In this document: positions 15,147-23,200 of the stretch, piece by piece | How positions within the stretch are numbered: position 1 is the first letter of the stretch | How the letters are laid out: each line of letters begins with the position of its first letter | NCBI GenBank assembly: GCA_964244065.1 | Contig: CAXTHH010000002.1 | Location: 248,001 to 312,000 of the forward strand | Length of the DNA: 64,000 nt | DNA from: JASLDZ01 sp964244065 | Lineage (GTDB): Bacteria > Pseudomonadota > Alphaproteobacteria > Caulobacterales > Caulobacteraceae | Direction of reading: 5' to 3' | Notes under the pieces: model-generated | The model's database searches: none | Seen by the model: the letters and a program-made list of their open reading frames with translations, nothing else | Told to the model about the DNA's origin: nothing | Made by a program: the position numbers and the translations under genes

Positions 15147-16775
15147 CTAGTGCCCGCCCGCAGGCGCCCGCAGCCGTCCCCTGGGCTTGGGCGCGCACCA
15201 GATCGAAAGGCCCGCGCAGACCAGCACGAAGGTGATGGCCAGGAACAGCCGGTCGGTGCCCACCATCACGGCCTGGCGCTGCACGATGCCCTCGAACTGC
15301 GCCACCGCCTGCTGGAAGGTGAGCCCGGCGCCCTGCAGCTGGGCCACCGCCCGGTCGAAGGCGCCGCCCTGGTTCAGGATGGCCACCCGCGCGCCGTCGG
15401 CCGCATCGTCCCAGGCGGTGGTGACGATGGAGACGCCGAACGCCCCCGCCGTGGTGCGGATGAAGGAGATCAGGCCCGCCCCGCTCGCCACCTCCTCCGC
15501 CGGCAGGGAGCCCGTGCCGAGCGTCATCAGCGGGATGAAGAAGAAGGGCACGCCCAGCCCCTGCAGGAACTGCGGGATGATGATCAGGCTGAACGGCGTC
15601 TCGGTGGTGAAGGTGGAGCGCCAGGCCATCATGGCCGCCATCCAGCAGATGCCGAAGGTGACCAGCACGCGAGGGTCGCTCTTGCCCACGATGCGGCCCA
15701 CGATGGGCGAGAACACCACCGCCAGCATGCCGCCGAACGCCGTGGCCTTGCCCGCCCAGCTGGCCGTGTAGCCGAGGTTGGTCTGCAGCCACAGCGGCAC
15801 CAGCACGTTGGCCGCGAAGAAGCCGCCAAAGCTGAGCGCCATCACCGCGCAGGCCGTGGCGAAGCTCCGGTGTCGGAAGACGCGCAGGTTCACGATCGGG
15901 TTCGGGTGCGTCAGCTCCCAGATCATGAAGGAGGCGAAGCCGACCACCGCCACCACCAGCAGCATGAGGATCAGCGGCGAGGAGAACCAGTCCAGCTCCT
16001 TGCCCTTGTCGAGCATGATCTGCATGGCGCTGATCCACACCACCAGCAGGCCCAGCCCCACGGCGTCGACCTTGGCCGGGACGCCGGGCGTCTCCTTCGG
16101 CTTGAGCATGCGGTAGGCGAAGAAGGCGACGATGATCGTGAAGGGCACGTTGATGTAGAAGATCCACGGCCATCCGACGTTGTCGCACAGCCAGCCGCCC
16201 AGCACCGGGCCGGCGATGGGCGCCACCACCGTGGTCATGCTCCACAGCGCCAGGGCCTGCCCCGCCTGGTGCTTGGGGAAGACGCGCAGCAGCAGCGTCT
16301 GCGACAGCGGGATCATCGGCCCGCCCGCCAGCCCCTGGCAGATGCGGAAGAACACGAGCTCGCCCAGGCTGTGCGCGAAGCCGCACAGGAACGAGAACAG
16401 GCCGAACAGCACCATGGCGGCGACGAAAGTCTTCACGCTGCCGAAGCGCGTGGCCAGCCAGCCGGTCAGCGGCACGGTGATCGCCTCGGCCACCGAGTAG
16501 CTGGTGATGGTCCAGGTGCCCTCGGCGGGCGACACCGCGAGGCCGCCCGCGATGTTGGGCACGCTCACATTGGTGATGGTGGTGTCCAGCACCGCCATGA
16601 AGTTGGCGGTGGCCAGCAGGAAGCCCACGATCCAGAGCGCCGCGCCGGTGAAGGGCTGGGCGTCCCCGCCCTGGGCGGCGACCTGGTCGCGCTCGCGCCC
16701 CGGGCTCCCGACGGCGGCGGCGGCCGGAACCGCGCCGTCGCCGCCCCCGCGGGTGTTGGCCGGAAGGTCGGTCAC
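15147..16775 (-). CDS. DHA2-family MFS multidrug transporter, EmrB-like (GTG start)
   Basis: A 542-residue inner-membrane proton-driven exporter with about 14 predicted helices. Signatures are NFMAVLDTTITNVSVPNIAGGL (helix 1), GWLATRFG, the antiporter motif in GPVLGGWLCDNVGWPWIFYINVP and a Pro-rich RPRGRLRAP C-terminus. It pairs with the EmrA-like adaptor, whose stop overlaps its GTG start (GTGA, 16772-16775). Together with the NodT-like outer-membrane channel upstream it should form a tripartite pump. Substrates are unknown. Confidence 0.92.
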   Translation of the reverse strand: MTDLPANTRGGGDGAVPAAAAVGSPGRERDQVAAQGGDAQPFTGAALWIVGFLLATANFMAVLDTTITNVSVPNIAGGLAVSPAEGTWTITSYSVAEAITVPLTGWLATRFGSVKTFVAAMVLFGLFSFLCGFAHSLGELVFFRICQGLAGGPMIPLSQTLLLRVFPKHQAGQALALWSMTTVVAPIAGPVLGGWLCDNVGWPWIFYINVPFTIIVAFFAYRMLKPKETPGVPAKVDAVGLGLLVVWISAMQIMLDKGKELDWFSSPLILMLLVVAVVGFASFMIWELTHPNPIVNLRVFRHRSFATACAVMALSFGGFFAANVLVPLWLQTNLGYTASWAGKATAFGGMLAVVFSPIVGRIVGKSDPRVLVTFGICWMAAMMAWRSTFTTETPFSLIIIPQFLQGLGVPFFFIPLMTLGTGSLPAEEVASGAGLISFIRTTAGAFGVSIVTTAWDDAADGARVAILNQGGAFDRAVAQLQGAGLTFQQAVAQFEGIVQRQAVMVGTDRLFLAITFVLVCAGLSIWCAPKPRGRLRAPAGGH

Positions 16776-18046
16776 CGCGCGCCGGGCCCGCGCGCGGCGT
16801 CGGCGTCCAGGTCCACCTTGGCCTCCATGGACAGTCCGACGCGCAGCGGGTGGGCGGCCAGCTCACGCGCGTCCAGCGCGATGCGCACGGGCAGGCGCTG
16901 CACCACCTTGATCCAGTTGCCCGTGGCGTTCTGGGCGGGGATCACGGCGAAGGATGAGCCCGTGCCGCCGGCGAAGCCGACCACGCGGCCGTGATAGACG
17001 ACCTTCTTGCCGTAGAGGTCGCTGGTCAGCTCGGCGGGCATGCCGGGCTTCACGCGGCGCAGCTGCACCTCCTTGAAGTTGGCGTCCACATAGACCTTGT
17101 CGGTGGGCACCACCGTCATCAGCTGGGCCCCCGGCGCCACGCGCTGGCCCACCTGCACCTGGCGGCGCGCCACCACGCCGTCGAAGGGCGCGCGCAGGGT
17201 GGTGCGGGCCAGGTTCAGCTTGGCCACGTCGAGCATGGCGCGGGCCGCGGCCACCTCCGGATTGTCGTCGACGCCGGCGCCCGTGGTGAGGGCGGCCTGC
17301 GCCTCCTGCTGGCTGACGGCCTGCAGGCGGTTGGCGGCGGCCTGGGCGCCGGCGGCGCGGGTGGCGGCCAGGTTGGCCTGGGCCGAGGCGAAGGCGTTCT
17401 TGGCGCTGCTCAGCTCCTCGCCCGACACGGCGCCGGAGGCGGCCAGCGCCTGGCGGCGCTGCAGGTCCACCCGGGCGCGCTCCAGGTCGGCCTGGGCGGC
17501 GGTGAGCTGCGCCTTGGCGCGGAGCAGGTCCGCGTCCCGCGCGGCGATCTGCGCGCCGAAGGCGCTGGTCGAGGCGAGGTTCTGGCGCACGCGGCGCTGG
17601 GCGCGGGCGTACTCCGCCTCGGCCTGGGCGACGGAGGCCCTGGCGTCCGCCTGGTCGATCTCCACCAGGATGTCGCCCGCCTTCACGGCCTGGGTGTCGG
17701 CCACGTTCACGGCCAGGACCTGGCCGGCCACCTGCGGCGTCACCTGCGCCACGTCCGCGCCCACGTAGGCGTTGTCGGTGGAGACGTTGTGCCGCCCCTC
17801 GACCGTCCACCACGCCACGGTGACGACGGCGCCCACCAGCACGACCGCGCCGAGCCCCAGGAACAGCCGGCGGCGCAGGCGACCGCGCCCGGCGTTGGCG
17901 CTCGCCCCGGCCCCCGCGCCCTGCGCCGCGGCGCCCTGGGCGCCCGGGCCCTGGACGGCCGGCCCCTGGGGGCTCGCGCCGTGGATGCCCGCGCCCACGC
18001 CCGGTCCGGGGCCCGCGCGCGGCGTGTCGCTCATGTCGTCGGCCAT
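16772..18046 (-). CDS. EmrA-like membrane fusion protein (HlyD family)
   Basis: The periplasmic adaptor of the pump, 424 residues. A Pro/Gly/Ala-rich cytoplasmic tail (residues 1-50) precedes one membrane helix (about 58-78; LFLGLGAVVLVGAVVTVAWW). A lipoyl-type half-motif (DNAYVGADVAQVTPQVAGQVLAV), a long coiled-coil hairpin rich in Ala/Arg/Gln (about 120-230) and a barrel segment (TLRAPFDGVVARRQVQVGQRV) follow. It lies between the outer-membrane factor and EmrB genes in one minus-strand operon. Confidence 0.92.
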   Translation of the reverse strand: MADDMSDTPRAGPGPGVGAGIHGASPQGPAVQGPGAQGAAAQGAGAGASANAGRGRLRRRLFLGLGAVVLVGAVVTVAWWTVEGRHNVSTDNAYVGADVAQVTPQVAGQVLAVNVADTQAVKAGDILVEIDQADARASVAQAEAEYARAQRRVRQNLASTSAFGAQIAARDADLLRAKAQLTAAQADLERARVDLQRRQALAASGAVSGEELSSAKNAFASAQANLAATRAAGAQAAANRLQAVSQQEAQAALTTGAGVDDNPEVAAARAMLDVAKLNLARTTLRAPFDGVVARRQVQVGQRVAPGAQLMTVVPTDKVYVDANFKEVQLRRVKPGMPAELTSDLYGKKVVYHGRVVGFAGGTGSSFAVIPAQNATGNWIKVVQRLPVRIALDARELAAHPLRVGLSMEAKVDLDADAARGPGAR

Positions 18047-18067
18047 CTTACGGTCCTCGATCGTTCG

Positions 18068-19555
18068 TCAGCGCGCGGCGGTGGTGAGGGGCTGGAGCGC
18101 GCGGGGGTCGCGGAAGCCGCCCCCCAGCGCGCGCACCAGGTCCACGTCCAGCCCCGCCGCCTGCGCCTGCAGGTCGGCCACGTTGCGGCGGGCGTTCAGC
18201 AGCGTGCCCTCCGCGGTCAGCACGTTCAGATAGGGGGCGAGCCCGCCCGTGTAGCGCAGCCGGGCGATGCGATACGCCGCCTCGGACGAGGCGAGCGCCT
18301 GGCGGGCGTCGTTCAGCTCCACAACCAGCGCCTGCACCCCGGCCGCGGCGTCGGCCACGTCGCGCAGGGCGGTGACCAGCACCCGGTCGTAGTCGGCCAC
18401 CGCCGCCTCGTACTCCGCCCGGGCCCCGCGCAGGGCGCCGCGCAGCCGCGGGCCGGTGAAGATGGGCAGGCGGATCGACGGGCCGAGCGCGCCCACGATG
18501 GAGTCGGGCGTCTGCAGGAAGGTGTCCACCCCCAGCGAGGACAGGCCGTAGGAGCCGGTCAGCGAGATGGAGGGGTAGAAGTCGGCCCTCGCCCCCGCCA
18601 CCCGGTCCGACGCCGCCTGGGCGCGCGAGCGGGCGGCGGAGAGGTCGGGCCGGCGGCCGATCAGGTCGGTGGTCACGTCCGCCGGCAGGCCGAAGCTCTT
18701 GAGCTGCAGCACGGCCGGGCGGGCCACGGCCAGGCCGCGGTCGGGGCCGGCGCCCAGCAGGGCGGCGAGGGCGTGGCGCTGCAGCGTGATCTGGCGGTCG
18801 AGGGCGTCCACCTCGGCCTGCGCCTGCGGCACGCCGCCCTGGGCGGTGGCGAGCTCGCCGCGCGTCTCCAGCCCGTTCACCAGGCGGCGGTTGACGAGCT
18901 CCACGGTCTCGCGCCGCACACGCACCGCCTCCACCGCCGCGTCACGGTCGGCGTAGAGGCGGCCGAGCTGGGCGTAGGCGCCGGCCACCGTGGTGGAGAG
19001 CTGCAGCCGCGCGGCGGCCTGGTCGGCGGCCTGGGCGTCGGCCAGCGCCTCGGCCGAGCGGAGGCGCGCGCGCTGCTGGCCGAAGAAGTCGAGCTGCCAG
19101 TCCAGGTCCACCGTGGCGCGCGTCTGCGTGCGGAAGCCGCCGGGCAGGAAGCTCTTGAACTCGTCCGGGAAGCCCTGGTTCTTGCTGACCTTGGTGGTCT
19201 GGATCGAGCCGTTGCCGCTGAAGTCGGGCAGGCGGTAGCCGGTGGCCTGCTCCGCCTGGGCCTGCGCCGAGCGCACCCGGGCGGCGGCCGCGCGCAGGTC
19301 GGGCGAACCGGCCAGCGCCTCCTCGATGAGCGCGGACAGCTGCGCATCGCCATAGGCGGTCCACCAGGCGTCTGAGGGCCAGTCGGCCGCCGGTCCCTTC
19401 AGGCTCTGCGCGGCGGCGTAGTCGCTCGCCGGCTTGGGCGCGGGCAGGGCGCCGAGGTTCGGCGCGCAGCCGCCCATCAGCACAGCGGCCGCACCCGCCG
19501 ACGACAGGAGCGCGGCCCACGACGGCCGGAAGACCCGGAACAGACCCATACCCAC
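18068..19555 (-). CDS. NodT-family outer membrane efflux lipoprotein (TolC-like)
   Basis: The outer-membrane channel of the tripartite exporter, 495 residues. The signal peptide ends in a lipobox (AVLMGGC), so the mature N-terminal Cys should be lipidated. Two OEP domains follow, with GSPDLRAAAARVRSAQAQAEQA and VGALGPSIRLPIFTGPRLRGAL as typical landmarks. It is first in the minus-strand operon, 21 nt before the EmrA-like gene. An alternative ATG lies two codons in. A palindromic site lies 43-57 nt upstream of the start. Confidence 0.92.
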   Translation of the reverse strand: MGMGLFRVFRPSWAALLSSAGAAAVLMGGCAPNLGALPAPKPASDYAAAQSLKGPAADWPSDAWWTAYGDAQLSALIEEALAGSPDLRAAAARVRSAQAQAEQATGYRLPDFSGNGSIQTTKVSKNQGFPDEFKSFLPGGFRTQTRATVDLDWQLDFFGQQRARLRSAEALADAQAADQAAARLQLSTTVAGAYAQLGRLYADRDAAVEAVRVRRETVELVNRRLVNGLETRGELATAQGGVPQAQAEVDALDRQITLQRHALAALLGAGPDRGLAVARPAVLQLKSFGLPADVTTDLIGRRPDLSAARSRAQAASDRVAGARADFYPSISLTGSYGLSSLGVDTFLQTPDSIVGALGPSIRLPIFTGPRLRGALRGARAEYEAAVADYDRVLVTALRDVADAAAGVQALVVELNDARQALASSEAAYRIARLRYTGGLAPYLNVLTAEGTLLNARRNVADLQAQAAGLDVDLVRALGGGFRDPRALQPLTTAAR

Positions 19556-19597
19556 CCCGACACACGCACAAACGAGCGGGCCGCACCGTCGATCGGA

Positions 19598-19612
19598 ACC
19601 GTACGGTACGGT
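19598..19612. promoter_or_regulatory. TetR operator site 1 (efflux-operon side)
   Basis: A 15-bp perfect palindrome, ACCGTACGGTACGGT (7-1-7). The same sequence recurs at 19659-19673 in the same orientation within an identical 19-nt context. It lies about 43 bp upstream of the NodT-like gene start, where a bound repressor would cover the promoter. Assignment to the adjacent TetR protein is by position and symmetry. Confidence 0.7.
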
Positions 19613-19658
19613 CAGTTGCGGGCCATATGCGCCCGTGCTATCAGGCGGTCAAGTCACA

Positions 19659-19673
19659 ACCGTACGGTACGGT
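19659..19673. promoter_or_regulatory. TetR operator site 2 (tetR side)
   Basis: Second exact copy of ACCGTACGGTACGGT, 61 bp from the first centre-to-centre (about six helical turns) and ending eight bases before the tetR start codon, so binding should also block tetR itself. The even-turn spacing would put both dimers on the same DNA face. Confidence 0.7.
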
Positions 19674-19681
19674 CAGAAACA

Positions 19682-20335
19682 ATGCCCGACCTCGCCGCGG
19701 CCCTCGCCGACGCCTCGCCGCCATCCCCGCTGCCGCGGTCGCGCGACCGGGACGCGCGGCGCAAGGCCATCCTCGAGATCGCCCGCGACGCCTTCATGCG
19801 CGAGGGCTACGCCGCCGTGTCGATGAGCGCCATCTCAGCAAAGCTGGGGGGCTCCAAAGGCACGCTGTACAACTACTTCGCCTCCAAGGAGGAGCTGTTC
19901 GCCGCGGTGGTGTCGGACAACTGCGAGGCCGAGTTCCTCGACATGATCTCCTTCCAGCCCGACGAGCCGCTGGAGGAGTCGCTCAGCCGGTTCGGCCTGC
20001 GCTTCATGCGCTTCGCCCTGTCGGACGTCGCGCTGGGCTTCCACCGCCTGATCTCGGCGGAGGCGGTGCGCTTCCCCGAGCTCGGGCGGCTGTTCTACGC
20101 CGCGGGTCCGGAGCGCACGCTGGAGCGCGTGGCCGGCTTCCTGGGCGAGCGGATGGAGGCCGGCGTGCTCCGCCCGGCCGATCCGCGCCGCGCGGCGTCG
20201 TTCCTGCTCGGCCTGCTCAAGTCCAACGTGCACCACAAGCGCGTGTGGAACGTGCTGGAGCCCCTCTCCGAGGGCGAGCTCGAGGCGCATGTGGACGAGG
20301 CGGTGTGGGTGTTCCTCCACGGCTACGCCGCCTGA
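19682..20335 (+). CDS. TetR/AcrR-family transcriptional repressor
   Basis: A 217-residue regulator. The N-terminal helix-turn-helix (about residues 20-66) reads ILEIARDAFMREGYAAVSMS...LGGSKGTLYNYFASKEELFAAVV, and the ligand-binding domain resembles the AefR-type C-terminal group (FHRLISAEAVRFPELGRLFYAAGPERT). An upstream ATG at 19616 would put the second operator inside the gene, so the ATG at 19682 is preferred. It is divergent from the NodT-EmrA-EmrB operon and probably represses both directions through the two palindromes between them. Confidence 0.92.
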   Translation: MPDLAAALADASPPSPLPRSRDRDARRKAILEIARDAFMREGYAAVSMSAISAKLGGSKGTLYNYFASKEELFAAVVSDNCEAEFLDMISFQPDEPLEESLSRFGLRFMRFALSDVALGFHRLISAEAVRFPELGRLFYAAGPERTLERVAGFLGERMEAGVLRPADPRRAASFLLGLLKSNVHHKRVWNVLEPLSEGELEAHVDEAVWVFLHGYAA

Positions 20336-20341
20336 GAGCGT

Positions 20342-20499
20342 CTCCCTCCCCCTTGTGGGGACGGGGGACCGCGCGAAGCGGGGTGGGTGGGGGTCCACGC
20401 ACACGACGTCGGCCAAGAGGCGGCCAACCCTACGCCTTCCGGTTGCGGCCCCCCACCCACCATGCTGCGCATGGTCCCCCTCCCCACGAGGGGGAGGGA
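20342..20499. repeat. Inverted-repeat element between tetR and obgE
   Basis: Outer CTCCCTCCCC-type hairpins at each end and inner GGGGTGGGTGGGGG against CCCCCCACCCACC arms (about 20380-20393 and 20449-20461) enclose about 55 bp of non-palindromic sequence. The plan of hairpin, GAAGC-loop hairpin and G-rich tail matches 9622-9758. It occupies most of the 212-nt gap, so obgE transcription either starts in the last 45 bp or reads through from tetR. Confidence 0.7.
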
Positions 20500-20547
20500 A
20501 AGCGGCGTTGCTGGCGCGTCGGAGCGCCATCCTTCATAGAGCGGGCG

Positions 20548-21588
20548 ATGAAGTTCCTCGATCAGTGCAAGGTCTTCGTCCGCTCCGGCGATGGCGGAGG
20601 GGGCTCCGTCTCCTTCCGCCGCGAGAAGTTCATCGAGTACGGCGGGCCGGACGGCGGCGACGGCGGCCGCGGCGGCGACGTGTGGATCGAGGCGGTCGAG
20701 GGGCTGAACACCCTGATCGACTACCGGTACCAGCAGCACTTCAAGGCCCCCTCCGGCGAGGGCGGCCGCGGCCGGCAGATGCACGGCGCCAACGGCGAGG
20801 ACGTGACGCTGCGCGTGCCGGCGGGAACGGAGGTGCTCGACGAGGACAACGAGACCGTGCTGTTCGACCTCGTCGCGGTCGGCGACCGCATCCGCCTGTG
20901 CAAGGGCGGCAATGGCGGCTTCGGCAACATCCACTTCAAGGGCCCGATCAACCAGGCCCCCCGCTTCGCCCTGCCCGGGCAGGAGGGCCAGGAGCGCTGG
21001 ATCTGGCTGCGGCTGAAGCTGATCGCCGACGCGGGGCTGGTGGGCCTTCCCAACGCAGGCAAGTCCACCTTCCTGGCGGCCACTAGCGCGGCCAAGCCGA
21101 AGATCGCCGACTACCCCTTCACGACGCTCACGCCGAACCTGGGCGTGGTGGACCTCTCGGCCGAGGAGCGGTTCGTGCTGGCCGACATCCCCGGCCTGAT
21201 CGAGGGCGCCAGCGAGGGCGCGGGCCTGGGCGTGCGCTTCCTGGGCCACGTGGAGCGCTGCGCGGTGCTGATCCACCTCGTCGACGGCACGGCGGAGGAC
21301 GTGGCGGGCGCCTACCGCACCATCCGCGAGGAGCTGGCGGCCTATGGCGAGGGGCTGGAGGACAAGCCCGAGCTCGTGGCGCTGAACAAGGCGGACGCGC
21401 TCGATCCCGAGACGCGCGAGGCGCGCCGCGGCGAGCTGGCCGAGGCGGCGGGGACCGAGGTGGCGGTGATCTCCGGCGTGTCGGGCGAGGGCGTGCGCGC
21501 GCTCCTTCGCGAGGCGCTGGCCACGGTGCGGCAGGCGCGGGGTCTCGAGGCGGCGGGCGACCGGCCCCCCGCAGCCTGGACGCCCTAG
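20548..21588 (+). CDS. obgE: GTPase ObgE/CgtA
   Basis: An essential GTPase acting on late 50S ribosomal subunit assembly. The 346-residue protein begins with the glycine-rich Obg fold (residues 1-158; MKFLDQCKVFVRSGDGGGGS, GGDGGRGGDVW). The G domain follows with G1 GLPNAGKST, the FTTLTPNLG switch I, G3 DIPGLIEGA and G4 NKAD. An in-frame upstream reading through tetR DNA is rejected in favour of the ATG at 20548, since MKFLDQ is the family start. It heads the obgE-nadD-rsfS-rlmH run. Confidence 0.96.
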   Translation: MKFLDQCKVFVRSGDGGGGSVSFRREKFIEYGGPDGGDGGRGGDVWIEAVEGLNTLIDYRYQQHFKAPSGEGGRGRQMHGANGEDVTLRVPAGTEVLDEDNETVLFDLVAVGDRIRLCKGGNGGFGNIHFKGPINQAPRFALPGQEGQERWIWLRLKLIADAGLVGLPNAGKSTFLAATSAAKPKIADYPFTTLTPNLGVVDLSAEERFVLADIPGLIEGASEGAGLGVRFLGHVERCAVLIHLVDGTAEDVAGAYRTIREELAAYGEGLEDKPELVALNKADALDPETREARRGELAEAAGTEVAVISGVSGEGVRALLREALATVRQARGLEAAGDRPPAAWTP

Positions 21589-21603
21589 GTTCCGCCCGCG
21601 CGC

Positions 21604-22284
21604 ATGTGGATCGCCGGCCCCGCCCCACGCCTGCCCGCCGCCGGCCGGGTCGGCGCCCTGCGGCCCGGCCTGCACCTGGAGCCCGGGATGCGCGTGGGCC
21701 TCCTGGGCGGCTCGTTCAACCCGGCCCACTCCGGCCACGCCCATGTGGCGGAGACGGCGCTGCTGAGGCTCGGCCTCGACCGGGTGGTCTGGCTGGTCTC
21801 CCCGCAGAACCCGCTCAAGGGCCGGGGCGAGACGCGCCCCCTGGCCGAGCGTGTGGCCTCCGCCCGGCGCTTCGCCCAGGGCCCGCGCATGGTGGTCAGC
21901 GACGCGGAGACGCGGCTGGGCCTGACCTTCACCGTCGACACCGTGCGCGCGCTGAAGGCGCGCTTCCCCGGCGTGCGCTTCGTGTGGCTGATGGGGGCGG
22001 ACAACCTGGCCGGCTTCCACCGCTGGCGCGGCTGGACGGACATCCTTGACGAGGTTCCGGTGGCGATCGTCGCCCGGCCGGGCTCGCTCCTGCGCGCGCG
22101 CTTCGCCCCGGCGGCGCGCCGCTTCGCGCACGCCCGTCTGTCGTCTCGCGGGGCGCGGCTGCTGCCGTTCGCGCCCGCCCCCGCCTGGATGTTGCTGCGG
22201 GCGCCGTTGAACCACGAGAGCTCGACGCGACTTCGCACCGCGGTCCTCGCCGCCGCGCCCGTGGTTGCGCCGGGCCGTTCGTGA
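21604..22284 (+). CDS. nadD: Nicotinate-nucleotide adenylyltransferase
   Basis: Adenylylates nicotinate mononucleotide to deamido-NAD in NAD synthesis. The 226-residue protein has the nucleotidyltransferase signature GLLGGSFNPAHSGHAHVAE (HxGH), VSPQNPLKGRG, FVWLMGADNLAGFHRW and the C-terminal ESSTRLR (the SSTxxR motif). Residues 1-28 precede the core. The alternative ATG at 21688 (MRVGLLGG) cannot be excluded, but many alphaproteobacterial NadD proteins have such an N-terminal extension. The stop overlaps the GTG of rsfS. Confidence 0.92.
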   Translation: MWIAGPAPRLPAAGRVGALRPGLHLEPGMRVGLLGGSFNPAHSGHAHVAETALLRLGLDRVVWLVSPQNPLKGRGETRPLAERVASARRFAQGPRMVVSDAETRLGLTFTVDTVRALKARFPGVRFVWLMGADNLAGFHRWRGWTDILDEVPVAIVARPGSLLRARFAPAARRFAHARLSSRGARLLPFAPAPAWMLLRAPLNHESSTRLRTAVLAAAPVVAPGRS

Positions 22285-22736
22285 TACGATCTCCGCTCCA
22301 CATGACGCCCGAGCCCCAAGCCCTGACCTCCGCCCCCCCGTTCCCCCCGCCCGAGCTCCCCAACGCCCTCGCCCCCGCGGACGAGCCGGGGCTGGACGTG
22401 CTGCAGCGCCTGATCCTGGCCAAGCTGGACGACGACAAGGCGGAGGACGTCGTGGCCATTGATCTACAGGGCAAGTCGCCCCTGGCCGACGCGATCATCG
22501 TCGCGTCCGGCCGCTCGCAGCGCCACGTGGCCGCCCTGGCCGACCACCTGCAGCGCACGCTGAAGGACGCGGGCTTCGGCCGCGTGCAGGTCGAGGGGCT
22601 GCCCCAGGCCGACTGGGTGCTGCTCGACGCCGGCGACGTGATCGTGCACCTGTTCCGCCCGGAGGTCCGGGCCTTCTACCAGATCGAGAAGATCTGGTCG
22701 GTGGACAGCCCGCACCGCGGCTTCGGCGCGGCCTGA
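22281..22736 (+). CDS. rsfS: Ribosome silencing factor RsfS
   Basis: Binds uL14 and blocks 30S-50S joining when nutrients run low. The 151-residue product carries the RsfS core from about residue 40: LILAKLDDDKAEDVVAIDL, KSPLADAIIVASGRSQRHVAAL, DWVLLDAGDVIVHLFRPEVRAFYQIEKIW. The GTG at 22281 overlaps the nadD stop (GTGA). An ATG at 22302 is the alternative, and neither has a strong Shine-Dalgarno. Its own stop overlaps the start of rlmH. Confidence 0.92.
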   Translation: MIRSPLHMTPEPQALTSAPPFPPPELPNALAPADEPGLDVLQRLILAKLDDDKAEDVVAIDLQGKSPLADAIIVASGRSQRHVAALADHLQRTLKDAGFGRVQVEGLPQADWVLLDAGDVIVHLFRPEVRAFYQIEKIWSVDSPHRGFGAA

Positions 22737-23200
22737 GCCTCGCCCTCTCCATCGTCGCCGTCGGCCGCCTGCGCGGCGCCGAGGCCGACCTGGCCCGAGA
22801 CTACGCCGCCCGCGCCACCGCCGCCGGGCGCGCGCTGGGCCTTGGCCCCGTCGAGGTGGTCGAGGTGGAGGCGCGCAAGCCGGGCAAGGCGGCGGAGGCC
22901 GAGGCGCTGCTCGCCGCCGCGGGGGATGCGCTGCTGACAGCCTGCGACGAGCGGGGGCGCGCCCACGCCTCCCGCGCGTTCGCCGACAGGATCGCCGGCT
23001 GGCGCGACGCGGGCGAGCGGCGGGCCGCCTTCCTGATCGGCGGGGCGGACGGGCTCGACCCCGCCCTGGTCGCCCGCGCCCGCGAGACCCTCGCCTTCGG
23101 CCCGCAGACCTGGCCGCACGCCCTGGCGCGCGCCATGCTCGCCGAGCAGCTGTATCGGGCGGTGACGCTGATCGGCGGCTCCCCGTACCACCGCGACTGA
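22733..23200 (+). CDS. rlmH: 23S rRNA (pseudouridine1915-N3)-methyltransferase RlmH, probable CTG start
   Basis: A SPOUT methyltransferase that modifies pseudouridine 1915 in the 50S subunit. The C-terminal knot is clear (RRAAFLIGGADGLDP, ETLAFGPQTWPHALARAMLAEQLYRAVTLIGGSPYHRD). The N-terminal SIVAVGRLRGAEADLARDY is needed for the fold and lies upstream of the first conventional start (GTG 22856). No ATG, GTG or TTG is in frame near it. A CTG at 22733 overlaps the rsfS stop as CTGA and gives 155 residues, the usual length of the family. I take CTG as the start by inference. Confidence 0.85.
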   Translation: MSLALSIVAVGRLRGAEADLARDYAARATAAGRALGLGPVEVVEVEARKPGKAAEAEALLAAAGDALLTACDERGRAHASRAFADRIAGWRDAGERRAAFLIGGADGLDPALVARARETLAFGPQTWPHALARAMLAEQLYRAVTLIGGSPYHRD

